Shown here piece after piece: positions 12,767 to 24,019 of a stretch of DNA of 64,000 bases. The stretch is from Channallabes apus (lineage: Eukaryota; Chordata; Actinopteri; Siluriformes; Clariidae): assembly GCA_030522415.1 (NCBI GenBank), contig CM060109.1, positions 36,074,892 to 36,138,891 of the forward strand, written 5' to 3'. The translations under genes and the position numbers were made by a program. How positions within the stretch are numbered: the stretch's first letter is position 1; every line of letters starts with the position of its first letter. The notes below the pieces were generated by a model that searched no databases, was not told where the DNA came from, and saw only the letters and a list, made by a program, of their open reading frames with translations.

Positions 12767-12976
12767 GGCAATTACTTTTTCACACAGGGCCATGTAGGTT
12801 TGGATTTTTTTTCTCCCTAAATAATAAAACCCCTCATTTAAAAACTGCATTTTGTGTTTACTTGTGTTATCTTTGACTAATAGTTAAATGTGTTTGATGA
12901 TCAGAAACATTTTGTGTGACAAACATGCAAAAGAATAAGAAATCAGGAGGGGGGCAAATAGCTTTTCACACCACTG
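12767..12976 (-). repeat. Right terminal inverted repeat of the Tc1 element
   Basis: Reverse complement of the left repeat with scattered differences, for example AGCTATTTG instead of AACTATTTG near the tip. Both copies of the internal direct repeat are present. Confidence 0.85.
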
Positions 12977-12978
12977 TA

Positions 12979-13899
12979 GCTAGATACCAGGTTGAATTTC
13001 ACACCTTAATAAATAAATAAATAAAAATCTTTTTAGAAATATTGCAATATTTCCTTAAGTAAACATCCAAATTTCCAACACAGGGTAGTGTTTGTTTGCA
13101 GTATATATCTCTCCTATTTTCTTGTACTAGACAAATTAATGGGATGTACAACTACAGCCCGTGCAGTCACTTCATATGGAACACTGGGCTGTGAAATAGA
13201 GAATTTTATTGGTTTAGAGAAAACACAATAAAGTTAGAAGAAAAATCTTTTTCTCCTTTTGAATGTCTATACATTTCTTCACACAAAAATAATATGTGTC
13301 AGGAATTGCACTACATTTATTTCTTTGATGACTGTTTAAACACTGCGCTGAGATAAAATACAGTGATTTCAGTTTGACCTCCATTCAAAAGAAGACACTG
13401 TGTGCAGTATATCAGGCTCATCGTTTGGCCCACCACCCTTTTACAGCGATTGCAGCTGTGTGTGGTAGTAGGAGAGCAGGTTTCCTACAGCTGGGCCAAG
13501 CTTTTGGCCCTCCAAAGCCAGTCCCCTGGGACTCACTACTTCTCCTAGACTCTGACATGTACACCGCTTGTCATATGGTCCAATTTGGTCAATACGGTCA
13601 CACTGCTGCCACACTACAATAGATTAACCAGACACTCTTATAAAATCACATTATTTAAGTTAGTGACTACATTGTTAATTTGAAAGTGCTGGTCTAAGGT
13701 TGCAATATATTGGACAGTATTGGGGGACAGTTTACACACTGTGTTTGGTCCTCTGTGGCCTGCTAAAGTAGCAGTTAAATATCCAATTCCAGTGCTATTA
13801 AATAAATAAACTTTTGTATATTTGACCATAGTATCAGTCCATTATTGATGCACAATGTATTGACTAATATGATATAATCCACCTTGTATGATTAATTAC
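12979..13899. other. Intergenic DNA, nothing firm
   Basis: AT-rich with a short (AAAT)n run at about 13,010-13,025. A TTTTATTGG motif at 13,204-13,212 matches the HOX13-type binding consensus, but one short match is expected by chance. No gene seen. Confidence 0.4.
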
Positions 13900-15420
13900 A
13901 CAAAGCAAAGCTGAACTGTTTGTTCAGCAAAGAGGCAGAATAAACCAAAAGGAGAAAAGGGTGTCAATTAATATGTCATTTACACTTCTATTCAACCTCC
14001 ATGAGCATGTTTAAATTTGATTAAAGGCCGTCTGTTTAAACGTTAGTCCTAATAAAAGGCAGTGTAATCGTAGAAGAGGATTAGTGCCTGTGACACAAAG
14101 CCTGTCCCTGAAGTGCTCTTTAACTCATCTGTTGTTACGGTTACGGCCGGGGTCTGCATGAGGCCACTCTTGATTGGAAGGCCCAGAGGGGCGGCACCAA
14201 CCAGTCACCAGGGCATTGTTAGTGCCATCAAAATGGCCGACGAAGAATGGCTGATTATGCGACTACATCCAACACCACTAACAGGGAGCGTATTTGAATT
14301 TCTAACACAGCAGATGTTTGCTAGGCACCTCCATGCAGTGTGCATACACTGTTATGCTAATTTGCCAGTGTTTCCCTTCAACTTAGCTCAGAGTCATTAG
14401 AGCACACACTTAGCTTGGATCCTTCTGTCAAACTAATAATTGGCCATTATTGATATTAATTAACATTTTTTGCACCCCATCTCCATTCCTTGACCCGGTA
14501 TCTGTTAGTAAATCTAGTTATCGTGGGCCATTAGAAGCTGTAAAATCCAAGGGACCTCATGCTAGTCACAAGCCATTTATCAGAAAAGTACACAGCCCAA
14601 TTAGCACCAAGGGGAGACAGTAGTCTTGATTCGCTGCTGACTACTTCTTGATCACCATTATAAATTGCTAATAGGGCAGCGAGTGCTATGCACCAGTCTG
14701 TAGGGGGCTGATGCAGGCGGCTGAGTGTGACAGGTGAGGGAGGTGGTGACGGCCGCCAGGATGAGACTGGCCCATCAGCCGGTATTTATTACTGAAGCCC
14801 GTGATGTCACAGCTGATCCCTTTCTCTTGCAAGTCAATCAAACTAATTAGGCTCTGAGCATTGTGAGAAAAGGCCGCAGAGGGTTATTCTGCTTTCTGAC
14901 AAAACAATACTTTGAAAAATCCTAAATTGCAACAGCACTTGATATTGAATAGCCTAACCCATTATTTTGCAATAAGGGCCATCGCTTAAGGTTTTTATGG
15001 CCACAGATCAAGAGATCATAATAGGAGCATATTGACAGATATTTTTCTTGCAAAGTTCCAAGGGACCCACTACAGCAGGAAAATATATCAAAAGCCTATC
15101 ATGAGTGCTTGGATCTTCTGTGTAAAATCAATAGTGAGCCACAGAAGGCTGGAGTTTTCACCATTCCCCTCCGTCATTTAAGAAGACTGTGCTGTATAGT
15201 GCACGACCCCAGGAGAGTCAGTAGCTTAGCAACCATGCAGTTTCTGCGATTAACTATACAGTTCCATGATGGTATTGTTTTCATCACAGCCTTTGCTGCA
15301 AATATTGATGTGAAATACATGAAAATAAAATCACATTGAGAATAGCTCAATTGATGCTCTGGAATTAGAAACAGCAACATTAAGATCATATGTCTCTTTA
15401 CAATGGTGTGTTCAAAAATT
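13900..15420. promoter_or_regulatory. Candidate conserved regulatory block
   Basis: About 1.5 kb free of simple and dispersed repeats. It has many homeodomain-type cores (TAATTGGCC near 14,435, ATTAATTAAC near 14,455, CCAATTAGCACC near 14,598, AACTAATTAGG near 14,840) and evenly mixed composition. All frames are short. This is the largest such island in the gene-free flank, and the best candidate here for a counterpart of the long-range HoxD enhancers on the lunapark side. The assignment is inferred from position and texture only. Confidence 0.4.
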
Positions 15421-16319
15421 TCCAGTGGCTTTCACAAAAATAGCACCGGTGTTTTTCAAAGTCCCATCACTGAAGATGAAGGCCATAACATCACAATTTC
15501 ACTCTAGTGATTTTATTCACCTGCCTTGTTTCCTTCCACTGGTGAAAAATATGATGCCACAAGTTCATACAGAAATCTTATAGGTTTATATCACGCTGTC
15601 CTTGACTCACATACAGTGTATGGTTTCTAAAGTAACCCATCACTGATGAGGAGTGATGTTGGCGATAAGAGCCACTGCATGTGAAGATGTTTACGGAACA
15701 CAGTCCAAACAAAGACTCAGCAACAGACTGCACTTATTGCTGATAGACTGTCTTCCATCAAATTATAGCAGTCAGCTATGTACTGCATGTATTATGTACT
15801 GTAATATTGGCCAAATTTGGGGGGTGGGGGTATCAATCCAAAAGAAAAAAGAAAAAGAAAAAAAGTACTTGTATTCAAATTCCACTTATTACAAAATATA
15901 TAAATGTGTGCCACAATAAGCAAATGTATATTGAGCTCTCATGCTAATCTAAAACTTGATGAAACAAGGCTTGATGAATTCTATAAGCAAAAAGTTTGAA
16001 CACACTAATCAGAGAGTGAAGAATAAAAGAGATCCAGAATCTTATAGCAAAAGTCAGAGAATGTAGCTCGCATTACAAACAAATAATTAGTCCAGATGTA
16101 AGTAATTTCAGGTGTATATTTCAGGTGTATATTTATTCTTACATTGTATATTGTTCAGGATTGTTTATGCTATATACTGAAGTAAAGTTGAAGCGTAAAA
16201 ATATCTCCACTTCTTGGTTACACATTTTTGAGTGACTTAAATAAATACTATTAAATAGCTGCATTTCTCTGTAAGTGAACTGGATCAAAAGAACTTTGAT
16301 AGATCTGTGATCAACTTTT
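15421..16319. other. Intergenic DNA, nothing recognised
   Basis: AT-rich with a short purine-rich A/G tract near 15,838-15,865. No gene or repeat family recognised. Confidence 0.4.
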
Positions 16320-16740
16320 ATTACTTATCAGAGGTCTACCCTCTGCAAGCATAGCAGAGCAATTCCTTATTTGACTGTGTTGCTCCTGTAACAGTGGTTT
16401 TCTTTCTCTAAGATGCTTTTCCCTAGAGTATTTCTCTCAGAGCCCAATTACAAGTTTCATCATCAATCATCAGTGTTATTTATTCAGTAAAATGAATTTC
16501 TAATTAATAACTGATGAGCATTATGGCCTTGTACACTGGAAAGCTATTAATTATACCAGCCATGGAGAATTCACCAGCATAAGAAAGGATTACCTGGCGT
16601 ATATTCCCCACCATTATGTGGTGAATGTTTACATCCTCTGCAACTAGAGCATTTAGCTTGTGCCCACAGAAGGATAATTGTGTTACTGAGTGACATATGC
16701 TAGTCACATACTGTATATTTCTTAATGTGAAATGAACCTG
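16320..16740. promoter_or_regulatory. Candidate conserved noncoding element
   Basis: Repeat-free stretch with ATTA/TAAT cores (CTAATTAATAACTGATGAGC near 16,501, AGCTATTAATTATACC near 16,542) and no credible frame. A regulatory role is inferred. Confidence 0.28.
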
Positions 16741-18500
16741 AAATGTATAAAAAGATATGTTTATTTTGAAATAGAATATAAATTTTAGATATGAATTGTA
16801 ACTTTTGAGCTGATTTTTACAGAGTGAAAGAGCTACAGTCTACCGCATTAGGAGTCAAGGACAGGACAAACGGTGCTGAGGCGTTTTACTGGATATGGGC
16901 TACCTGAGCTTCGGCCTTGTGGATAACAGATCGTATAAGAGGTGAAATGAGCACAACATTGTGCAGCTGTACTGTGATCTCACACCATCAGCTCCCTTTC
17001 CACCCAGAGCAGCAGCCCATGCCCAGCGTAGCAATAATGATGACTTAGAGACTGCTTTCAGACACAACAACACTTTTTTTTTTATCGGTTTGCAATCTAC
17101 AAAAACAGAAGAATGACTCAAAACCAAAATGTTCTATACTGTGGCAAAGTGCTTATACATTGTCTTCATTTAAAGCTGTTTCGTTTTTTTTCTGTCACCA
17201 ATAATATAACATGGATATAGAATAAAATACACCTCAATAATAATGCACTTTACAAACCATCAAACTGATGCTTTTTTATTTTGACTTGCGTGAAAGAGCT
17301 TCTCATGCCTACAAATGATATAATACATGCTTATGTGTGCGGAAAACTCTGATGGTTACTTCCCTGGATGCGTGCCTACATTTCACCGAATGCTACTCAG
17401 AATATTAAGGTGAAATATGTAGATGTGAGCTTTAATTGAGGAAGAGCGATCAATACAGAGATTTTCAAGACAGGTACTCGCACTTTTATGCAACGGCTAC
17501 AGCCCTCTTTTCACTCTTAACTGTCAACAATGTTATTCCTTCATCTAGTTTTAACCTCATGTCTAGATTATGTGCTTCTCAAATTAGTAAAGATAATTGC
17601 TTCATTTGTATACTGCCACAAATTCAAAATGGTATAAGCAGAGAGGCATGGGGGAAGACAAACATATGATAAAGAGGCTTAAAAATGTAATCTTTATATT
17701 TAGGCAATGAAAACCAGTCAAGCAATTCTTTAATTTAGCCATTGTTACAATTCAGCACAATTTATGCACGATTGTGACACTTTTTTTTCTTTTCATATGT
17801 TTATCTCATCTCCTGAATGGAACAGAGATGGATGGAGTTATGCATGGTTGTATTAGGTACCCAGAGTCAATGTAATAAATGTGTATGACCATAATGCTGA
17901 ATCGCAGCTCCGTGCTGTAATCACATCTCTCTGGTTAGAATAGGGGGCTATTGCCAGGCTTGGTATTCAGTACCATCACTGTTTGTCTGCATGGGTATGT
18001 GCATGTGTGTCTGAAGAGCAGACCCTTACCCACACTACTGTTTGTGCCATACTCTCAACTGAGGGCAACAGCCTGGACTATTTTTGTTGTTGATATATGA
18101 ACCAATAGACGGTACGAATACAGAGTAGTACACTTGTTATTCTCTTCATAGCCCTGTCTAGATAAACAATAGGAAAAAGTTTTACATTGAGTAGCAAAAT
18201 AAATCAAACTCAAAAAGTTTTTAAATGCATTTAAATATAAAGCTACTTACAATACAATGCTCTTAATAATACTGAATCAGCAGTTCTTCTTCTTCAGAGT
18301 AGAAGAAAGAATGTGTCATAATCTATGTAAGTTTCCTATCATGCATTTTATTGTGAACATTTGGCAACAATTACTTTAAATGAATGTATGTTTCAAAATT
18401 CTCCAAAGATTATTTAAATAAATGTTATGAGATGAACTGCCAGAACACTGAGAGCAAATGTGTCGTCCTGTGACTTTAACAGCACGAAAGGACAACAGTG
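16741..18500. other. Intergenic DNA, nothing firm
   Basis: No gene recognised. The interval 17,820-18,070 is less AT-rich than its surroundings and could be another short conserved element. Confidence 0.4.
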
Positions 18501-18527
18501 AAAGAAAGAAAGAAAGAAAGAAAGAAA
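18501..18527. repeat. (AAAG)n microsatellite
   Basis: Six to seven AAAG units immediately before the AACCCAGC repeat element. Confidence 0.9.
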
Positions 18528-18557
18528 ACTCTCATGACACAAAACTATCTACACTCT

Positions 18558-19250
18558 AAAAAAATGCTGGGTTAAAAACAACCCAATAACCCAGACTGGG
18601 TTGTTTTTAACCCAGCTGCTGGGTAAATATTGGGCTAACTACATGCTGGGTTAATTTAACACAGCAAAATGGGTTATTTGTTTAACCCAGCAAGATGGGT
18701 TAAATATTCAACCCAAATGCTAGGTCATATTTAACTATAATGCTGGGTTAATTCTACCACATAAATTGGTCAAATGTTCTACCCATTCATTCATTCATTC
18801 ATTCATCTTCTATACCGCTTAATCTTGTGTTCAGGGTCGCGGGGGACCTGGAGCCTATCCCAGGAGACTTCGGGCACTAGGCGGGGTACACCCTGGACAG
18901 GGTGCCAATCCATCGCAGGGCACACACATACACACTCTCACACACCCAATCACACACTACGGGCAATTTTTTAGGAATGCCAATTAGCCTAACCTGCATA
19001 TCTTTGGACTGTGGGAGGAAACCGGAGTACCCGGAGGAAACCCACCAAGCACGGGGAGAACATGCAAACTCCATGCACACAGAGACGGGAATCGAGCCTG
19101 GCCGGGGAATCGAACCCAGACCCTGGAGATGCAAGGCGACAGTGCTAACCACTACACCACCGCGCCGCCTGTTCTACCCATATGTTGGTTAATTTTAACT
19201 GGACTGTTGGGTTAATTCTACCTCACAATTAGGTTATTATTATTTTCATG
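18558..19250. mobile_element. AACCCAGC/GCTGGGTT-rich dispersed repeat, split by a SINE
   Basis: GCTGGGTTAA and its inverse TTAACCCAGC recur at short intervals through 18,566-18,785 and resume at 19,181-19,250. Fish genomes carry dispersed elements built from this motif; I cannot name the family. The inverted copies at the left end (CTGGGTTAAAAACAACCCA) can form a hairpin. A full-length SINE is inserted within it, so this repeat is the older of the two. Confidence 0.7.
18786..19169 (-). mobile_element. SINE family 1, full-length copy with 11-bp TSD
   Basis: A 384-bp element. Read on the minus strand it starts with a tRNA-like head (A-box-like GTGGTGTAGTGGTTAGCACT, B-box-like GGTTCGATTCCC) and ends in a (TGAA)n tail. 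The exact 11-bp target duplication TGTTCTACCCA lies at 18,775-18,785 and 19,170-19,180. It is inserted inside the AACCCAGC repeat. Confidence 0.88.
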
Positions 19251-19536
19251 TTTTACAGTTAAATTACTTTGATATACTGGTCTATTACAAAAAAACTTCC
19301 AAGTTTTGCAAACCATACATATATGCAATAAACAACATCCTATTAAATGTTCTTAGAAAAAAGCATTTATTTTTCAAAAGCACAAAAACAGATAATCAAC
19401 AGCGACATCATTACTATACTATTAGTCACAAGGACAGAATGGAGTAATTGCACTAATAGACTAAGGCAGCTTCTACAGAGCAGGATCTTTCTGTGATTTC
19501 AGATATCTTTTCTGCAGAACAAAACTATCCAGACCT

Positions 19537-20311
19537 GGGGCCTCACGTTTGCTGCGTACGCATAAAAACTTTGCTTACGCCAGTTTTCACGCTCACGGTC
19601 GGATTTACTAACAGTGAAATTAACGCGTCTGGCGTACGTGTATTTCTTGTGTGTGTTTGTTTTATTTCCATTGGCGATTCCTAGAGGCAATTATGTTAAA
19701 TTGCACACTACAAAGTATCGCACCAACACGTGAAAAACATTGCTATTAATTTATAATTGATAAAATGGGTTAATTGACAATATTTTTCTACCAATTATGT
19801 GATTTAGAACCTATAAAAGCATTTGCAAATGTATACAACCCTTAGTCTATGGCAATGGCAGTGTTGGCCTTATTAGAGGACATTGCCAATGGCCGAATCC
19901 GAAGCTAAGCTTTTTTGTAATTTTGTTATTAATTCCGGAGGACAAACTTGCAAATAACACAGTTTTTCTCCGGTCTACCTCCGATAGGAGCACCTCCAAT
20001 TCACATTCTGTGAAGTTTCTCTTCTTGCTTGCTTTTGCCATTGTTTTTTCGTTTGGTTTTGCCAAAGTGGAGTTATTACCATATTTATACGGGGGAGGAG
20101 GCAGGGAGGGGTTTTGCACGTGCAGGGAGGGGCTCGTGCACATGCGCTCAATTTCACGTTAATTCGGATGTACAAAGAGAATATGCGTGGGATTCCGCGT
20201 ACGCAGTGTTTCATACTTCAGATTTTTTTTACTGCGATCGCACATTTACAGCTTTGTCCGTACGCAATGTTTTAGTATGAATTCAACGCAAGTCTTTGTA
20301 CATGAGGCCCC
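19537..20311. mobile_element. Harbinger-type element, internally deleted
   Basis: The ends are inverted: GGGGCCTCACGT on the left and ACATGAGGCCCC on the right. Both subterminal regions are rich in TACGC/GCGTA motifs. Taking GGGCCTCA...TGAGGCCC as the element, the flanking triplets are CTG and CTC, an imperfect 3-bp target duplication. The interior contains the start of a Myb/SANT-like protein typical of Harbinger transposons, but no transposase, so the element is non-autonomous. The superfamily call rests mainly on that protein. Confidence 0.7.
19847..20041 (-). pseudogene. Truncated Myb/SANT-like protein of a Harbinger transposon
   Basis: The reading frame starts MAKASKKRNF and continues with ECELEVLLSEV and KTVLFASLSSGINNK. 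This resembles the N-terminus of the Myb/SANT-like DNA-binding protein encoded alongside HARBI-type transposase, also seen in the host protein NAIF1. Similarity stops after about 45 residues, where the rest of the domain should follow. The fragment therefore covers only the first part of the trihelix and is presumably nonfunctional. Confidence 0.6.
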
Positions 20312-22090
20312 TCGTCTCATTTTAACATACAAACACTGTCTATGACTTTTCAGGTAGGCCTTGCTATTTCATAGCAACATTACAACATTACTGAGAGCAG
20401 CGCTGGGTCATTATCTCCCAACATCAGGATGTAGGGGTACGGCCTCGACACTTCAGCCTGCTGGAGGTATTACACCATGTTGGTGCCAACCTTAGAAAGA
20501 AAGAAATGAAAGAAAGTAAAAATTTTCTTGAATAGCAAAGATTAAACTGAATTAGACTATTAATTTAGTGTGTAATAGGATTGATACTAAAAAAAAAAAC
20601 GACAAAGATGTCCATTAAGATAGAGTATAGATAACCAGAAACAAAAACATGGAGGCAGCTACTACCAAAAATAAAACAGCAGAATAAGCATGGCTTTTAG
20701 GATACAGCTCTTTATGTGAGACTAGTTGATCTTGTGGTCTGCATTGTTTTTATGCTAATTACCGAAAAAATGGCATAGCTGGTGTATACTTATACATTAC
20801 AATCACCAAAATATTAATACTTCCATCTAGTAATTATCTATACAGCTGTGGTACTTTTTCCTGTAGTTGGCGCGCTGACTGATACTGTAGTTAATTTAAC
20901 TTTGGTTAAAGAGGGTGACCTGGTTAGTTTACATGCAATTACTGGTGATACATTAGCATACTTGCCAAAGGGGAAAAGGTGTAAAACATTGTTATAACTC
21001 GGGAGAAACGCAGGAGAAATTTGACCGCAGAGTAAATTACTAGCTGAAAATCGGGAGGGTTAGCAGGTCTGTATATTTGTGAGAGGGTCAGTGTTTTGTA
21101 ACACCCCAGCATTGTATTGGCTCAAGCAGTGAGAATAATAAAGTTCTAATGTTAATGTGGTTGCTAATGCTAGCAACCTAACTAAATGCCTGCGTCATGC
21201 TAGCACTACAGTTAACAGTTTAGCATATCTTCTTAACCCTGCAAACATTCTACAGAGAAAGCTAAAAAGCTCAGACATCTTAGCCATTTCTTTCATACAC
21301 AGGTGGGGTGGCTAGCAGCTATTCTCAGCTAAATTATCATCCAGTACCTCAGACCAGCCGGAAAGTTTGTGTGTAACCTTAACACGGTAACAGTAATAAA
21401 TGTTACATATAGTGATAATTTTTAAGTCATATGTGAATTAGGTGAGTGAACCTTTGTGTACAGACCTTGTATTTAACGTCATTTCCCCTTAAATGCCCGA
21501 GGAGGATGAACCGTCATCAGCGGTGTGGGAACTCAAGAGACACGAAGCTGACTGACAGCCGCTGAATACCGGGGTGAAGTTGGTTTTATATTGGACATTC
21601 GCCACACATTCAAGATTAACTCATCTGTTTATCAATAATTATGCAAAAAAAATAAACGACAAATCGCATATTTTCTTACTCTGGAGTAGACAGAGAAACT
21701 AGTACAAATAAAAATATTTTTAGATCTTTTCCTGTTACAGCCCGCTGCAGATAAATCTTTCAGAAACGCTGCTTACCGCGGCTTTATAGCAATGGAGTCA
21801 AAGGGACCGTATAAAAAGTGCATGCCCAAGACCCAAACGTTTGTTTACTGAAGAATACCTCACAGGACATCAAACATATTACACTGTTAGGCTACAGTAT
21901 GGATTATTTGTTTATTTATTTGTTTGTTGAATTCATTAATAATTATTTTAATCTACATTATAAAAAAATTCTTACACAGACAATTCTTGTGCCAATAAAA
22001 CAGATAAGTTGTTTACTGAGAGTTGGGCTGTTTTTATGACTGTACTATAATCCACTCTATCATTTCTAATAACTACAACTATTTCCTTTG
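20312..22090. other. Intergenic DNA with probable repeat debris
   Basis: No gene recognised. The stretch around 20,965-21,075 (ending CGGGAGGGTTAGCAGGTCTG) has the look of an old dispersed repeat that I cannot name. The sequence around 21,480-21,600 is CpG-bearing and unexplained. Confidence 0.35.

Positions 22091-22157
<67 letters not shown>
22091..22157. repeat. (TATC)n microsatellite
   Basis: About 16 perfect tetranucleotide units. Confidence 0.97.
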
Positions 22158-22158
<1 letters not shown>

Positions 22159-22213
22159 AAACAATCATTCTGTGATGGCTGCATGTAATGACCTATGACA
22201 TCTTGTTGAGGAC

Positions 22214-22340
22214 TCCAACACACACACACACAGACCTGCTACAGGCAATTTTGAAATGCTAATCAGCCTACAGTGAATGTCTTTGGACTGGTGAAACTGG
22301 AGTACCCACAGAAGATCCATGAAGCATGTGGAAACATCCA
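22214..22340 (-). mobile_element. SINE family 1, decayed fragment
   Basis: A degraded piece of the middle of the family 1 repeat: traces of the CA-rich segment, the 'TCTTTGGACTG' box and 'GGAGTACCC' are recognisable in the usual order for a minus-strand copy. Head and tail are missing. Confidence 0.55.
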
Positions 22341-22497
22341 ACAAAAAAAAAAGTGGGGGAAATTACTATTTTATGTAATAAATTCCTACACTTAAATCTA
22401 ACTCCAGTATGTTTAAAAAATAATATGTTTATTTATATATCTTTATTATTTATTATTTATGTATTTAGAATTTTTATTTTATATGTAGTAGTATTGT

Positions 22498-22499
22498 TG

Positions 22500-22535
<36 letters not shown>
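22498..22535. repeat. (ATA)n microsatellite
   Basis: About 12 trinucleotide units in a very AT-rich context. Confidence 0.9.
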
Positions 22536-22536
<1 letters not shown>

Positions 22537-22699
22537 ATTTTTGTAGGAACTGGGTGATAGTAAGATTTTACAGTGTTCCTATCATTATAAAATCTTTTAG
22601 TCATTTAGGTCCTTACAAAGTAATTTTTTTTCTAAACAGTGTCCTGATTGATTTGTAGATATACTTGCTTTCTGCAAACTCTTTCTGTCCATTTAAGAG

Positions 22700-23500
22700 A
22701 AATAATATATGGAAGCAATCAAGCTACAGACATTTTGGAAAATCTATTTGAAATCATTTCAGCTGAGGCCCTGGCAGTTTGTCTTCAGAGGGAGCGGAGC
22801 AAAGCATAATTGTCTGCAGTCTAGTAAAACACAGAATAACTGCCACCACACTTGAGTGAGCTTATATCCAGCGACTCCCAGGGCCTCAGGAAGATAGAGC
22901 AGTTAATGTTCCCTTTTATTTTAGAGGATGTGTCACTTGTATCTGAGGTTTATACCATGATGCAGCAATTTCAGCCAAACAGATGGATAATGGTGTCAAC
23001 TGGGGGGAGGAAGAAAAAAATGTGTTTTTATTGAATTGAAACACATATTGTTTGTGTTTTAACAGTCTTGTCTGTTCTTTTTCTCTTAATCTCCCTAATC
23101 TCAGCAGTATTAAGTTTGATGATTTTTGTTTGAAGGAGCACCACAGCTCTGTAATAGACCAAGCTTGGGACACAAATTCAGAGGCCCTGCTTTCTGCCAT
23201 GCCTCCATAAGCACCACTGATTTATTGTGCTTTTTATGACAGAAAGGAAAATGATGTGCTGCAGGTATATATCAGCGCAGGGGGAGGAAATTGAACTTAG
23301 ATATCATCTTGTCAGATGCTTAATGCTCTTCCTCCTGTCACATTCGATAGGGCCAATTTGGAGAATCCTGCGGAGGTAAAAAGAAGACAATTAACAATGA
23401 CAGAGTGGTAATAAATGAAGCCATAAAATGGGCCAGAAGAATTCAGGATGCTTCATATGATTTCAACAAGATATACTAAGCATGTGAGCTGGCTCATGCT
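22700..23500. promoter_or_regulatory. Candidate conserved regulatory block
   Basis: Repeat-free DNA with mixed composition. It includes a CCAATTTGGAGAATCCTGCG segment near 23,353 and ACAATTAACAATGACAG near 23,388. There is no extended coding frame. It is a possible enhancer on the lunapark flank. Confidence 0.33.
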
Positions 23501-24019
23501 TAAACCACTATCAGTCTCATGTTATAGCATGTGGACATACATTTATTTGTCTAAATTTATGGGCAATGCATTGCTTTGGGTAAATGTAGAGTATTTAACC
23601 AAAAAAATCGGTCATTAGTTTGATAAAATAAAATAATTACATTTTAAAGTTCCAATTGAGCAGAGCTTATAATCACTAAAGCCACATGAGAAGCAGTTCT
23701 GCTATGTAAATCTGTTTTGTTACACTCTTTTGTAATTCAATATCTTCTCAAACAACATTGCAGGGTAAATCAATTATTTGTGATTTATCACATGAAATCT
23801 GGTATTAAGTCACATTTTACATTCTCTGAGTTATGCATAGTTTCAGATTTCAAATGTTTGTGATACAGAAGCACTGTGTGTGCAGGAACCTTGAAGGGTC
23901 CTCAGCAAAGAAAAATCCACTTTACTGTATCTTCTCACTTTTATGAAGATTCTTTTTTCATGCAATATCAAAACAGTTTTCTGGAAAATGAGTACACTAT
24001 TCAATAACTCCAAAGTGAG
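23501..24019. other. Intergenic DNA, nothing recognised
   Basis: AT-rich spacer between two non-repetitive islands. No gene or mobile element seen. Confidence 0.4.

Larger units (their letters stand above)
11357..12976 (+). mobile_element. Complete Tc1/mariner (Tc1-like) DNA transposon
   Basis: A 1,620-bp element flanked by the TA target duplication (TA at 11,355-11,356 and 12,977-12,978). It starts CAGTGGTGTG and ends in the exact inverse. The terminal inverted repeats are about 210 bp each and roughly 90% alike by eye. Each contains two direct-repeat copies of a TGTGAAAAA...TTGCCCCC motif, one outer and one inner, which is the IR/DR layout of fish Tc1 elements. It encodes a single uninterrupted transposase and is the only structurally complete autonomous-type element in the window. 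Confidence 0.96.

Noticed and set aside
13204..13212. HOX13-type site TTTTATTGG as an enhancer marker
   Set aside because: A single 9-bp AT-rich match in AT-rich DNA is expected by chance, and the surroundings do not look conserved.
22091..22157. Regular short repeats suggestive of a CRISPR-like array
   Set aside because: It is a tetranucleotide microsatellite without spacers, in a vertebrate genome.
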